A DNA stretch of 64,000 nucleotides from Mycoplasma miroungigenitalium (GCF_013008635.1 NZ_CP053096.1:682001-746000), one strand, 5' to 3'. Shown: positions 44,679-56,508, counted from the stretch's first letter. Made by a program: numbers and translations. The notes: generated by a model from the sequence alone, not told the origin.

Positions 44679-46041
44679 CGAATCCCCCGCTACCGCCCAT
44701 ACCGCCAAATTTGGCAAGGTCTGATAGATTTCCGCTTTTAACTTTTTTTGCCATTTCATTCATATTTTTAGACATTGCTTCAAAATCATTAATTAATCTA
44801 TTAAATTCGAATGCGCTTCTACCACTTCCTCTTAAAATACGAGCTTTACGTGAAGCTTGTTTAAGAAGTTTAGGATTTTTTCGTTCTTTCATTGTCATTG
44901 AAGAAATTAAAATTTCATAAGTGGCCATTTTATTTTCTGCTTCAAGAATTTTCTCTTCGCTGATTTTATTAGCCAATCCTGGAATCATTTTAAGAATAGC
45001 TTTCATCTTACCCAGTTTTTTCATTTGAGCTAGATTGTTCATTAAATCATCAAGAGTAAATTCGCCTTTTAAAAGTTTGGCAACCATGTTATTTGCTTGG
45101 TCAGGATCATAAACTTCCTCAGCTTTTTCAATAAGGCTTAAGACATCACCCATTCCTAAAATACGATCCGCCATTCTATCTGGATAGAATAAATCTAGAT
45201 TAGAGATTTTTTCACCAGTACCTATAAAGCGAATTGGTAAATTAAGGACTTTACATAAACTTAAGGCTGCTCCACCACGAGCATCTGAATCCAGTTTAGT
45301 AATGATACTTCCGGTTAGTTTTAACTTATCATTAAAAGCTGTGGCTACATTAATGATATCTTGTCCACTTAATGCATCGGCAACGAAAAATATTTCATTG
45401 GGACTGACAATTTTCTTTAAATCAACTAACTCATTCATTAGTGCTTCATCAATTGAAAGACGGCCCGCAGTATCGATAATGATAAAATCATTTTTATTTT
45501 CTTCTGCGTATTTCAAAGCTTCTTTAACTATGTTTTGCGCTGTATCCGAAGTTCCTTTTTCAAAATAATCAACTTGGATACTTTTTGCTAGAGTTACTAG
45601 TTGTTGTACTGCGGCGGGACGATATATATCGGCCGCAACTAATAAAGGTTTAGAAACATAATTTTTCTTACGGAAATGGAAAGCTAATTTTGCTGCTGCT
45701 GTAGTTTTACCTGACCCTTGCAAACCTGTCATCATAATAATAAATGGTCGTTTATCAATTTTTATTTCCTTGACCTCTCCACCTAAAATTTCTTGTAATT
45801 CTGTGTGAACAATTTTAATCATTTGCTGAGAAGCGTTCAACGAACCAACCAATCTAGATTCCAATGCTTTTTCTTTAACATTATTAACGAAGTCTTTTAC
45901 AACACGTAAGTTGACGTCAGCTTCCAAAAGAGCCATTTTGATATCTCTTGTCACTTCTAAAATATCTTCTTCATTAATAATTGTTTTCTTATTCATTTTT
46001 TGAATTGATTTTTGTATTCTATTTTCTAAAAAATTAAACAT
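44668..46041 (-). CDS. ffh: Signal recognition particle protein Ffh (SRP54)
   Basis: GTPase that binds signal sequences of nascent membrane proteins with SRP RNA. 457 aa. G-domain motifs: GLQGSGKTT, DTAGR, ITKLDSDARGG; the NG domain is followed by the Met-rich M domain (MKKLGKMKAILKMIPGL) and a Gly-rich end (GGMGGSGGFGGF). ATG 46041 follows AAGGAG; the first Met further upstream lies in the acetyltransferase gene. Overlaps the acetyltransferase stop by 8 bp. Confidence 0.97.
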   Translation of the reverse strand: MFNFLENRIQKSIQKMNKKTIINEEDILEVTRDIKMALLEADVNLRVVKDFVNNVKEKALESRLVGSLNASQQMIKIVHTELQEILGGEVKEIKIDKRPFIIMMTGLQGSGKTTAAAKLAFHFRKKNYVSKPLLVAADIYRPAAVQQLVTLAKSIQVDYFEKGTSDTAQNIVKEALKYAEENKNDFIIIDTAGRLSIDEALMNELVDLKKIVSPNEIFFVADALSGQDIINVATAFNDKLKLTGSIITKLDSDARGGAALSLCKVLNLPIRFIGTGEKISNLDLFYPDRMADRILGMGDVLSLIEKAEEVYDPDQANNMVAKLLKGEFTLDDLMNNLAQMKKLGKMKAILKMIPGLANKISEEKILEAENKMATYEILISSMTMKERKNPKLLKQASRKARILRGSGRSAFEFNRLINDFEAMSKNMNEMAKKVKSGNLSDLAKFGGMGGSGGFGGF

Positions 46042-46852
46042 TTTTCTCCTTAATATCATTGATAACTATTGTGTATAATATACCAACATCTTTATAACCT
46101 AACGAATGATATATTTTCCCGGCTTCTGGGTTGTGATAAAACAATATCGGTTGATTGCCTCTACTCAGTATTCAATTACTTAAAGCCGCAACAACAATTG
46201 ATGCTAAACCTGATTGTCTGAATTCTGGCAAGGTATATACCCCACCAATTACAGATTTATTTGAAGCGTTAATAGCGATTGTGGCACAACTGACTACTTT
46301 TCCGGACGAAGATTTAATGATGAATGGATGCGAAACTCCCGATTCATAACTTTCTAGGTATGAATTATATTCATTGACGAAATCACTGGTAAATTCAGTA
46401 AATTCAGGAATTTTTAATCTAGATTCAACAATCAATTTGATATCTTCTTTTGTTGCCTCTATTGCTCGTGATGTATCTAGGTTAACGAAGCTATTTAGTC
46501 TGGCTAGATACTGTTTATGAACGTTGAAACGCTTGCTGTTAAAATTGTCGCTAAAGCGCTTATACATATTTTCTGAAATGTTAATATTTATTAATTTATT
46601 TTTATTAACTATTTCAATTATTTCATTTCAGTGTAGTTGGGAAAAAGGGTCATAAAAAAGCAAGGTATTATTAAAAATTAATAATACTGCTACTATTTCA
46701 TTATCAGGTGATAATTTTACATATGTTGAATGAATTTTGGAATGAAGTCCAAAATTTTCTATATCTCCAATAAAGAAAAAATTGTTATCAACATCTTTGT
46801 CCAAAAAATCTAAGATGATATTTTTTTGTGCTTCTGTTGCTTTAATAATCAT
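46034..46852 (-). CDS. GNAT-family N-acetyltransferase
   Basis: 272 aa. The C-terminal half has the acetyl-CoA-binding pattern VIGGVYTLPEFRQSGLASIV (motif A, R-x-x-G-x-A) and FYHNPEAGKIYHSLGYKDVG (motif B). The N-terminal part is a less conserved GNAT-like domain. ATG at 46852 follows GAGGAA. The gene ends inside the ffh Shine-Dalgarno region, so the two are probably co-transcribed. Substrate unknown. Confidence 0.82.
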
Positions 46853-46933
46853 ATTTCCTCTTCTCAACTTCCTATTAAATAGAAAAAGACAACCTTTTTA
46901 CAGGTTATTTTTTATTATTTTTTAATGATTAAA

Positions 46934-47173
46934 TTAAAGATTTTTAACTTCTTCATCAAGAATAGTTTTTAAAGCTTTTAGTTCTTCTAAAGTTAAAGTG
47001 ATACCTTTGCTTGAACGTGCGTGATCTTCACTTCAATCACGAATATCATATTTAGCTTCACCGTCATTTCAAGATACTAAATTTAATTCTTTGGTGTAAC
47101 CGCTGTTTGTTTCAGCTATTTTGCCAATATGACGTACGATTTTATTTGTAATTTCTGGTTTTTTAAATGCCAT
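46934..47173 (-). CDS. YdbC/PC4-like single-stranded DNA-binding domain protein
   Basis: 79 aa. Starts MAFKKPEITNKIVRHIGKIA. The pattern NSGYTKELNLVSWNDGEAKYDIRDW followed by a C-terminal helix (LTLEELKALKTIL) is the YdbC-type fold, related to transcription coactivator PC4. Both Trp are TGA. AAGGGG precedes the ATG. Downstream a weak minus-strand hairpin (AACC/GGTT near 46885) with T run could end the transcript. Confidence 0.8.
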
Positions 47174-47286
47174 AATAACCCCTTTATATATAAAATAATT
47201 AATATTTATATTATATAGAATAATTAAATTTTATTATTTATTTTTAATATATACATGTGATTTTCGAATGAAATTATTGAATTTAC

Positions 47287-48219
47287 CTAGTTTTTTTCGT
47301 TGATTTGCATATAAGCGCACATTGCAATCATTGCGCCATTGTCGGTGGCATATTTCAAATTAGGAACTAAAGCTTTAGGACTAAGAGCTAAAAATCTTTT
47401 TCTTAATTCAGTATTTGCACTTACTCCGCCGGCCAAAACAAGAGATTTAACATCATATTTATTTAATGCTAACTTTGTTTTATTAATTAAATAATCAATT
47501 GCTGTATTTTGGAAACTTGCGGCAACTTGTTCAGGGTCTATTTCAACACCTTTCATTTTTTGGGTATTGAAATAGTTTAAAACCTGTGATTTTAGTCCGC
47601 TGAAACTAAAATCAAATTCATTTTCTGTGTGGGGCTGGGTAAATAAAATATATTGCCCTTTATAGTTTTGATAGATCTTATCAATTTTTGGACCACCAGG
47701 AAAACCTAATCCTAACTTTGAACTAACTTTATCAAATGCTTCGCCAACAGCATCATCGAGTGTTTCACCAATTATTTTAATATCGAAGGCATTGTTGACT
47801 AACATTAATTGAGTATGACCGCCTGAAACTAATAAACATAATGATGGATAATTAATTTTATTATCAATTGCATTAGAGTAAAAATGTCCATGTAAATGAT
47901 TGATTGGAATTAATGGTTTATCTAATGTTAATGATAATGCGTTAGCAAATAAAAAACCGATTTGCAATGTACCAATTAGTCCGGGTTTTTCAGTATAAGC
48001 TATGTAATCAATAGTTTTTAAGTCATATTTTTTTTGAAATAACATTTGTATCAAATTAATTGCTTTTACGTGAAGACGCGAACTAATTTCAGGAATCGTA
48101 CCACCAAATTCCTTAAAAACATCTATTTGACTTATTGTGTGTAAATCCAATATTTTTCCGTTTTCTAATAGCGCAATAGATGTGTCATCATGACTTGTTT
48201 CTATACCAAGTATTCTCAT
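47287..48219 (-). CDS. tsaD: tRNA N6-adenosine threonylcarbamoyltransferase TsaD
   Basis: 310 aa. Transfers the threonylcarbamoyl group to A37 of ANN-decoding tRNAs. ASKHA-fold motifs: ILGIETSHDDTSIA, metal-binding INHLHGH (His pair), VSGGHTQLML, DDAVGEAFDKV and LAGGVSAN. It works with TsaB and TsaE, encoded just upstream; TAATG overlaps link tsaE-tsaB-tsaD. Confidence 0.96.
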   Translation of the reverse strand: MRILGIETSHDDTSIALLENGKILDLHTISQIDVFKEFGGTIPEISSRLHVKAINLIQMLFQKKYDLKTIDYIAYTEKPGLIGTLQIGFLFANALSLTLDKPLIPINHLHGHFYSNAIDNKINYPSLCLLVSGGHTQLMLVNNAFDIKIIGETLDDAVGEAFDKVSSKLGLGFPGGPKIDKIYQNYKGQYILFTQPHTENEFDFSFSGLKSQVLNYFNTQKMKGVEIDPEQVAASFQNTAIDYLINKTKLALNKYDVKSLVLAGGVSANTELRKRFLALSPKALVPNLKYATDNGAMIAMCAYMQINEKN

Positions 48220-48776
48220 TATTTTTTTTCTCCTATTTGTGGTTGTTTTATATAGTATGGTTCAATGTTGAGTAGATTTTCATTGCTAATAAACAAGTTT
48301 AAGTAGTTTACAAAGTTGTTTATTAAGTCGTGGTAATTAATGGAATCAAAGTTATCAGTTGTTGAAACTTCAATTTTTATTAAATCAATTGAAAAATCAG
48401 TATTCTTAGGATAGAAGACATAAGATTTTCCACCAGAAGCGTTAATAGTTAATTTACTATGATTTGGATTTTGTTTTTGAAGAATTTGCATTGAACTTGT
48501 AGTATAAATTTTTGCATTTGTTAATAAGGCGATAGTTCTTAAATACACTAGTGAAATACGAACACCTGTAAAATAACCTGGCCCCAAGTTAGTATAAAAA
48601 TCAGTTATATCAGTAATTTTAATATCATTTTTAGTTAGCATTTTTTTTGTGTAATCAGTAATTAAATTAACTTTTTTGGGTTCCTTATCCAGTATATTTG
48701 AATCTATCAAATTGAAATTTTTATCATACAGCGCTATTGCAAACGTGTCTGTAGTTGTATCGAGAAATAATTTCAT
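48219..48776 (-). CDS. tsaB: tRNA threonylcarbamoyladenosine biosynthesis protein TsaB
   Basis: 185 aa. TsaB scaffold paralogue of TsaD: MKLFLDTTTDTFAIALYDK at the start and NLGPGYFTGVRISLVYLRTI as the most conserved stretch. Shorter than E. coli TsaB (231 aa), as in other mycoplasmas. Stop and tsaD start overlap by one base; its ATG overlaps the tsaE stop. Confidence 0.92.
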   Translation of the reverse strand: MKLFLDTTTDTFAIALYDKNFNLIDSNILDKEPKKVNLITDYTKKMLTKNDIKITDITDFYTNLGPGYFTGVRISLVYLRTIALLTNAKIYTTSSMQILQKQNPNHSKLTINASGGKSYVFYPKNTDFSIDLIKIEVSTTDNFDSINYHDLINNFVNYLNLFISNENLLNIEPYYIKQPQIGEKK

Positions 48777-49171
48777 TATTCAACCTCCTTTATTTGAAAA
48801 ATATGATTATTATTGCTATCTAGTTTAATCCTTATATCTAAGTAGTTGGAATAATTGTGCGTAATATTATCTGATCACTCTATAGCGACGATATTATCTA
48901 AATAATAATCTTCAAATTCGCTCAAATCATCACTCAAATGATATGCGTCAATATGAATTAATCCTTCATAATCTTTCATGTAGTTAAATGTTGGAGAAGT
49001 TATATTTTCGGTGATGCCGATAAGCTTTGCCAATTCTTTAACTAACGCTGTTTTACCAGCCCCTAGGTCTCCATTGAGCAATAAAATTTTTGATTTTGTC
49101 AAATTATTTAATACATAGATAGCAACATTTTTTATTGATTCGCCTGTAGGAATAGAAAATTCTTTAGTCAT
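48776..49171 (-). CDS. tsaE: tRNA threonylcarbamoyladenosine biosynthesis ATPase TsaE
   Basis: 131 aa. Walker A LLNGDLGAGKTALVKEL at about 33-49; SPTFNYMKDY and HIDAYHL are typical. The conserved end reads VAIEWSDN with W as TGA. Small ATPase that activates the TsaBD complex. First gene of the tsaE-tsaB-tsaD unit. Confidence 0.94.
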
Positions 49172-49230
49172 TTTTACCTCGCTTTAATAATTATTTTATA
49201 TTATTAATAATTTTTAATTATCTGAAAGTA

Positions 49231-49258
49231 TAAAAAAAGATGGGTTTCCCCATCTCAA
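49231..49258 (-). terminator. Terminator of tuf
   Basis: Minus-strand stem GAGATGGG / CCCATCT(T) with a short loop and seven T, directly after the tuf stop. Confidence 0.85.
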
Positions 49259-49271
49259 AATAATTTTTAAA

Positions 49272-50462
49272 TTATTTAATAATTTTTGTAACGTTACCGT
49301 AACCTACAGTGTGTCCACCTTCACGAATTGAGAATTTTGTACCTTCTTCAACAGCGATTGGTGAGATTAATTTAACAGTTAGTTCAACGTTTTCACCTGG
49401 TGTAACCATTTCACGTCCAGCTTCAAATTCAACTCCACCTGTAACGTCTGTTGTACGGAAGTAGAATTGAGGTTTGTAGTTCTTGAAGAATGGAGTGTGA
49501 CGTCCACCTTCATCTTTAGTTAGAACGTAAATTTGTGCTGTAAATTCTGTGTGAGGAACGATTGATCCTGGTTTAGCAAGAACTTGTCCACGTTCGATTG
49601 ATGATCTTTCAACTCCACGTAGTAATAGACCTGCGTTATCTCCAGCTTGAACTTCTTTTAGGTTCTTTCTGAACATTTCCATACCTGTAACAACAGTTTT
49701 CTTTGTAGGTCTTAGACCAACAATTTCAACTTCTTCGTTAAGGTTTAATCTTCCACGTTCAACACGTCCTGTAGCGACTGTACCACGACCCGAGATTGTG
49801 AATACGTCTTCAACAGCCATTAAGAATGGTTTGTCAAATTCTTTAACAGGAGTTTCAATTCATGAGTCAACTGCATCCATTAGTTCTAAAATTTTAGCTT
49901 CGTATTCTGCATTTCCTTCTAGAGCTTTAGCAGCTGAACCACGTACGAATGGTGTGTTGTCTCCGTCAAAACCGTATTTTGAAAGTAGTTCACGAACTTC
50001 CATTTCAACTAAGTCAACCATTTCAGCTTCATCTGCTGATAGCATGTCAACTTTGTTTAGGAATACGACCATACGTGGAACACCAACTTGTTTAGATAGT
50101 AAAATGTGTTCACGTGTTTGAGGCATAGCCCCGTCAGTAGCAGCAACAACTAAGATTGCCCCATCCATTTGTGCAGCACCGGTAATCATGTTTTTGATGT
50201 AGTCAGCGTGACCTGGACAGTCAACGTGTGCATAGTGACGTTTTTCTGTTTGGTATTCAATGTGTGATGTGTTAATTGTTATACCACGTGCTTTTTCTTC
50301 AGGTGCGTTGTCAATTGAAGCGTAATCACGAGCCTCAGCTAGACCTTTTTTAGCTAATGTAGAAGCAATAGCAGCGGTTAAAGTAGTTTTACCGTGGTCA
50401 ACGTGACCAATGGTACCGATATTTACGTGTTCTTTATCACGGTTAAAATCAATTTTTGCCAT
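49272..50462 (-). CDS. tuf: Elongation factor Tu
   Basis: 396 aa GTPase delivering aminoacyl-tRNA to the ribosome. GHVDHGKTT (P-loop), [26 protein letters not shown] and the C-terminal [19 protein letters not shown] are present. One Trp is TGA, splitting the frame at about 49821-49859. TTTCCTTT-complement AAAGGAAAT precedes the ATG. Codon use is that of a highly expressed gene. Confidence 0.98.
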
Positions 50463-50493
50463 GTTATTTATTTCCTTTCATAAATATTAAATT

Positions 50494-50507
50494 GTTTAGC
50501 GCTAAAC
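50494..50507. repeat. Perfect palindrome in the tuf leader
   Basis: GTTTAGC-GCTAAAC, 14 bp, 32 bp upstream of the tuf ATG. Possible operator or RNA hairpin. The 50463-50878 gap holds this, the tuf and aspS promoters, and nothing else I can support. Confidence 0.6.
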
Positions 50508-50576
50508 CACCTAAGTGCGGCCTTTCATCCGCATCCTATCCATGCCTATTTAATGTAATAATAAAATAGCATTATC

Positions 50577-50585
50577 ATTTTACCA
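50577..50585 (-). promoter_or_regulatory. Extended -10 promoter of tuf
   Basis: Minus-strand TGGTAAAAT followed by GATAATGC; almost the same 15-16 bases precede the infC operon (7825-7840). Distance to the tuf ATG is about 115 bp. Confidence 0.5.
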
Positions 50586-50847
50586 AAGATTAACAATTAC
50601 AAAAATTAATTATTTCCAATTAATATTAATAATAAGTAACAAGTTGAATTCATTTGTATTTTTTTAAACTCGATTAATCTTTGATTTCTAATCAAATTTA
50701 GCAATGTAAAAAAACAAATCACTGCTATTTTTAATTCCAAAATATTGGAAAGATTTGTTGTTAATGTGAAATTTTTCACAAAAAACATATGATAAAATTT
50801 AGATAAAATAAATTAAATGAATAAATTTGGTTATACCTAAATACGTA

Positions 50848-50853
50848 TATAAT
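50848..50853 (+). promoter_or_regulatory. -10 box of aspS
   Basis: TATAAT 25 bp upstream of the aspS ATG; TTGGTT at 50827-50832 is a possible -35 box with a 15-bp spacer. Confidence 0.55.
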
Positions 50854-50878
50854 TTAATAATCAAAATAGGAGCTAATT

Positions 50879-52591
50879 ATGAAAACAAAATATATTAATA
50901 ATAATGATTTAAGCGCTAAAAACATTGGACAAGACGTAGTTTTGCACGGATGAGTCGCGAATAAAAGACGTTTTGGTGAATTAACATTTATTGATTTACG
51001 TGATCGCAGTGGAATTACTCAATGTGTATTTAATCAAGATTTAAATATCACTAAAGAAAGTATTATAGAAGTTTCAGGTAAGGTTGTTCAACGTAAAAGC
51101 GTAAACAAAGAATTAAAAACAGGCGAAATCGAAGTAGTTGTCGAAAGTTTTAATATTTTTTCAGAATCAGTAGAAGAATTACCCTTTGCTGTTAGAGATG
51201 ATATCGATGTTAAGGAAGATTTGAGATTAAAATATCGTTACTTAGATTTACGTAGACCTAAAATGCAAAATAATATTATTATGAAAAATAATTTGATGTT
51301 TGCAGTTCGTGAATTTATGCACAAACATAATTTCATCGATATTGAAACACCAATGCTTGCAAGATCAACACCCGAGGGTGCTCGTGATTTCCTAGTACCA
51401 ACAAGAGAAGCTGATAAATTTTGAGCATTGCCACAAAGCCCTCAGTTATTCAAGCAAGTTTTAATGATTTCTGGTTTTGAAAGATATTATCAATTTGCTC
51501 GTTGTTTTAGAGATGAAGATGGCCGTAAAGACCGTCAACCTGAGTTTACTCAACTTGACATCGAAGCTTCGTTTATGAATGTGGAGGATTTCCAAAAATA
51601 TATTGAAGAATTATTCATTCACATTTTTAAACAATTGGGGTTAAATCTAAAAACACCTTTAGTTAGAGTTAAATACTTTGATGCGATAAGAGATTACGGA
51701 ACTGATAAGCCGGATTTGAGATATGGTTATAAAATTGAAGATATCAATGATTTTTGTAAAGATACTTATTTTAACATTATTAAAGATGCACCTTCTAAAC
51801 GTTTGCTTTTCGTTAACACGAAAATCAGTAAAAAAGACTTTAAATCTCTTTCAGAAATTGCATTAAAAAATAAAGCTAATATTCTTTTTTATTTTGTTGT
51901 CGAAGACGGGAAAATTATACATACTAATTTCGCAAATAAAGTTAGCGAATCAGCTTATAAATTAATTGAATCTCGTCAAAATACTGATGGAACATACTTT
52001 ATTGTTGCTAATACATACGAAAATGCTTCAAAAGCACTTGGGGCTGTTAGAGTCGAATTAAACGAAATGTTCCAATATGCAAACCCTGATGAATATCATT
52101 TATCATGAATTACTGATTGACCTATGTTTGAATATGATGAAGAAAATAATTCATGACAAGCAGCACATCACCCATTTACTCAATTTGACCATGAACTTGA
52201 AGAATTAGATAAGCTTCCATTAGAAAAAGTAATGGCTAAAAGTTATGATTTGGTATTAAATGGATTTGAATTAGGATCGGGATCGGCAAGAATTTTTGAT
52301 AAAAAAACACAGGAAAAAATGTTTAGTTTAATCGGTATGAACGAACAACAACAACAATCAAAATTTGGATGATTCATGAACTCATTCAAATTCGGGGTTC
52401 CGCCTCATTGTGGTATTGGCTTAGGTATTGATAGATTGGTTATGATTTTAGCTCATGAAAAAAGTATTCGTGATGTTATTGCATTCCCTAAAAATGCTAA
52501 AGCACAGGATGTATTTACCCAAGCGCCTAATACAGTTGATGAAAAACAACTTAATGAACTGTTTATTCAAGTTAAAAATAATAATAACTAG
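50879..52591 (+). CDS. aspS: Aspartate--tRNA ligase
   Basis: 570-aa class II synthetase. N-terminal OB-fold ([20 protein letters not shown]), motif 2 [20 protein letters not shown], and motif 3 [14 protein letters not shown]. Insertion domain present, full length. ATG at 50879 follows TAGGAG. Several Trp are TGA, which cuts the standard-code frame in three. Confidence 0.97.
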
Positions 52592-52610
52592 CAGTAATGC
52601 TAGTTTTTTA
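52586..52610 (+). terminator. Terminator of aspS
   Basis: Stem AACTAGC / GCTAGTT that contains the aspS stop codon, followed by T6. Confidence 0.85.
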
Positions 52611-52625
52611 TGTAAAATTTAGTTT

Positions 52626-53576
52626 ATGAAAACTTATTTAAAATATTTATATCCGGAAACAGAACCCTTTCATAAAGGTTTTTACGCAGCTCCTGATTCA
52701 AATCATAAAATTTATTATGAAGTTAGTGGCAATCCGAATGGTGTTGCTATAGTGTATGTCCACGGAGGACCAGGGGGTGGAACAAGCCCTGTTTGTCGTA
52801 GATACTTCGATCCAAAATTTTATAAAATCATTTTAATTGATCAAAGAGGTTGTGGATTATCAACTCCATCAATTTCAACGGTAAATAACACAACCGACTT
52901 TTTGGTTGAAGATATGGAGAACATTCGTAAATTGCTTGGGATAGAGCAATGAATTCTATTCGGCGGCTCATGAGGCACTACCTTGAGTTTATGCTATGCA
53001 ATAAAATATCCACAAAATGTTAGCAAAATGGTTCTCAGAGGTATTTATCTAAACAGAGAAAGTGATATAAAATGGCTATTCCAAGAAGGCGCAAGTTATT
53101 TTAAACCACGCGAATTTGACCAATATACTCATTTTCTAACTGCACAAGAAAAAAATAATATTGTAGACGCATACTATTACAGAATGAATTCTGATAATGA
53201 AAAAATAAGAAATCAAGCATTTATTGAATGGTCGCGTTGAGAAACGTGTTTAATTAGTGTTAACGAAATTGCTTTTGATGGTGAGAACAATTTAAAGGAA
53301 ACTAAAGAAATATCATTTTTAGAAAACTACTATTTTTTTAACAAAGGTTTTATGCCTGAAAATTATATTCTAAACAATGTTGAGCGCATCAAAGACATTG
53401 AAACATATATAGTCCATGGTGTTTATGATTTGGATTGTAGACCTTCAGGGGCATATGAACTTGCTAAGGAATTGAATAATGCGCATTTATTCATTTTGTC
53501 TAAAACCGCTCACACACAACGCGAGTGAAAAATATCTAAGAAATTAGTTGAAATAACTAAAAGTTTTATTCGCTAA
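52626..53576 (+). CDS. pip: Prolyl iminopeptidase (peptidase S33, alpha/beta hydrolase)
   Basis: 316 aa. Cleaves N-terminal proline from peptides. The oxyanion stretch YVHGGPGGGTSPVCRRYFDP, nucleophile elbow FGGSWGTTLS (Ser), acid VHGVYDLDCRP (Asp) and His in TAHTQREW are in place. TAAAAT at 52613-52618 is 7 bases from the ATG, so translation is probably leaderless. It complements the peptide importer encoded elsewhere in the window. Confidence 0.9.
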
Positions 53577-53623
53577 TGCATTGTTGTCTTTGTATAATAA
53601 AAACATATTTAAAGGAGGCAAAA

Positions 53624-54313
53624 ATGACTATTACCTTATTAAGAAGATTGCTTAAAAAGCAACCATGAGTAGTTATTACAGCATTTAGATTGTTTGATTT
53701 AAATAACAGCGTAATTAACGAATTGGCATACCAAGAATTAAAACAACAAGCTATTGAGGCATTGCAAAATTCAAGTCAGTTAGAGCTATTTCTAAAACCA
53801 TTCGACGATAGAAAAGTTACAACATCATTAAAAAACATCATTAAAAATGGCATTAGTTCATTTGAAACTAGCGATCCAATGCAAAATGTTTTAAATATGA
53901 TGAGCGTTATAACAGGTTTTACATATAATATGCTACAGATTGATAACAAATTTGGACCAGTTGATATTGACTTTGTAAACAACGAGTTAATTTATGCAAT
54001 AAATGGAAAAAAAGAATCATTAGTTTTCAACGCTGATAATAACCAAAAATTTAATTCAAAAAGAAATATTTTAATGTTGGAAGCATTAGAACAATCTAGA
54101 TATCAAGAATACCTTGATGCCATCACACGCACAACACAAGTATTGATGGAAATATTTGGAGCTTTTTCAGATAGACATATTCTAACAATTGTTTCTGATG
54201 CTGTTGATACTGAATCTTCTGCAGAAATAGACTGAACTAATGAGGACTTTGACTTATATGGTGAAGTAGCTCTAATTAGAAAAAGCCATAAAAAAACAAA
54301 ATGTCACATTTAA
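53624..54313 (+). CDS. Hypothetical cytoplasmic protein
   Basis: 229 aa, starting MTITLLRRLLKKQPWVVITA. ATG at 53624 follows AAAGGAGG; TATAAT at 53593-53598 is the probable -10. Contains helical region around LELFLKPFDDRK and NMMSVITGFTYNML. No motif recognised. Ends KKTKCHI before a good terminator, so it is a single-gene unit. Confidence 0.72.
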
Positions 54314-54346
54314 AAATCTTAGACGAGTCTATGATTTCCTGAAATA

Positions 54347-54384
54347 AATACCAAGCGCATCCCGAATGCACTTGGTATTTTAAT
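54347..54384. terminator. Bidirectional terminator
   Basis: Stem ATACCAAG(C)GCAT / ATGC(A)CTTGGTAT with a 5-nt loop, A/T-rich on both sides. It serves the plus-strand 53624 gene and the convergent mod-res operon. Confidence 0.8.
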
Positions 54385-54415
54385 TTGCTTTGTATCGGAG
54401 TGATTTTAGTTGATC

Positions 54416-56508
54416 TTAATTTTTGCTATTTTAATTAATTCTTAAAAACTAATTATTATCTAATTTATCAATGACATCAAACATATCCTTAAAAAGATTT
54501 TCTATAGCAAGTCCTTTTTTGTCAAATGTGCCATCATTAATTTTGTCATTGAATAACTCATTTGTGCTTGCACCTTCAAAAGTTATTTCCATTTTTCCGC
54601 TTTTTTTGCTTTGAGAATCTTCTTTTTTAACTTTGCAGACCAACAAAGTCAAAGGCGATAAAATAAAACTATTATCCAATTGGTCATCAATATAAGCACG
54701 ATATGCTTCTATAATTTTTTTAGTCTTCTCTTTATCATAGTCTTTAGTGGCGTCTTTAACTTCAATAATAATTTGATGTTTACCATATTTAATTACAATA
54801 TCTGGGAATGAGTTTTTAATATCATAATCTTTACTATAGTATTCATAATTTACGCCGTGTAAGGTTGGGTTTTTAGTTCAAATTTTTACTTTATTATAAA
54901 AATCTTCAGCATCATTCTTGTATTTTTCTTTAAACACATTTTTTAATGCGTTTAAAATAATTTCTTCATTATGGCTATCTAAATAGTGTTTATATTTTTC
55001 TTTTTCGTTAACAAAATATGTATTTTGATATGCGTAATTTAATTTCACTTCATCGAATTCATTGTCAAAAGCAATATGTAAGTCACTATTTATTCATTGA
55101 TACTCATTGCCTGGTAATGAATTTTGTTTAGATAATATAAATTCTTTTTCTTGTACGGTTTTTTTGTATTTATTCATTTGTTCTTTATGAATTTGTTTAA
55201 TTTGACTAATGTAAAGATACGAAATTACAAACCAAACCAAATTAGCCGAAATATATTCAGGCTTATTTGGGTCGTCTAAAAATGTTGATTTTATTCAACC
55301 ATTAATCTTGAATTTTGTTGCATCAATAAAATAAGCTTTGTTTGTATCTAAAAAATTTTCAATATATAACTCTAATTCAATTGAATTGGTTATTTTATCT
55401 TGATCATTAATTTTTCTAAAGTTTTCATTTTTATCGTTTTTCAATAATTCCGCTTTGGGAGCTAAATAATGATATTCCCTAAAATGTTGTTGAAGTGCAT
55501 TACATTCTTCAAGGATTTCTTTTTTGGATAAAACACCAATAAGTTCATCATTATATGCATTAGTATTTGATACCTTTTTTAATAAATTTCTATTTATGCT
55601 TCCTTTATAAAATGAAGTTAAGCCATTATAATCTTGCTTTCATTTCTCCTGCAATTCATAATAACTTCATTCTCTTTTCTTTTCTTCAAAGTTTGAATAA
55701 AACCAATATTTATTAGCAATTGAATTTTCAAACAATTGATCATCATTATCAACAAAATAATTAGGATTAGGATTTCTTTTTATTCTTCCCAATGTTTGAA
55801 TATTTAGGTTTTCAGACGAAACATTTCTTAATTGAACGAGCATACACGCTCTTGGAATATTTCAACCAGTGGCTGGACCTACTTTAAAAATAATGCAATC
55901 AACACCAGAATTATTTTTAGATATCTTTTTTAGAGAAACTTCTTCCTTAATACTACTGGTATTTTGATCTACTTTATCCCCACTGAAATATTTAACCCAA
56001 GTTAAATTATTTTGTTCAAGTATTTTGATAATTTCTTTTATGTTTTGTTCAAAATTTTCATCTTTTTCCGTTTTATCTTTTACTTGAATTAGCATTGCTG
56101 GATGAATATTAATTAATGATGGTTCTAACTCAGCATTACCATATGCTTTTTTGATTTCTTTGAATTTTTCACATGCTTTTTGCAATAAATCAAAGTCGCT
56201 AATTTCTTCTAAAAATTTATCAACTTTAAAATCATTTCTTTTTGCTTCTGTTTTAATTAATTTAATTGAATCTGTTTGTAATTCCTTTTCGGTTATTACT
56301 ACTTGATTTTGAGTTCTCGGCGGTGTAGCTGTCATCTTAATAATATATTGAGCAGCTTTTTGAATCAAGGCTTCAAAATGCTTTTCATTTTGTTGATCTT
56401 TATTTTTTAAGTCATTTCTATCAATATCAACAAAATTGTTTTTAACCTCACCCCCGTGGTGCGATTCATCTCTTATATAGATTAATTTATAGCCTTCATT
56501 TTTAATCT
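54416..56508. repeat. Long direct repeat, copy 1 (res gene)
   Basis: The sequence from TTAATTTTTGC at 54416 to at least 56508 recurs at 61908-64000 with an exact 7,492-bp offset and only scattered substitutions (for example an A/G exchange making KNNSG versus RNNSG). The right boundary of the repeat lies beyond the window. Confidence 0.95.

Noticed and set aside
49798-50121. Plus-strand ORF of 107 aa inside tuf
   Set aside because: Antisense shadow of the tuf coding sequence.
50606-50788. Minus-strand ORF of 60 aa between tuf and aspS
   Set aside because: No ribosome binding site, overlaps promoter elements, no recognisable sequence.
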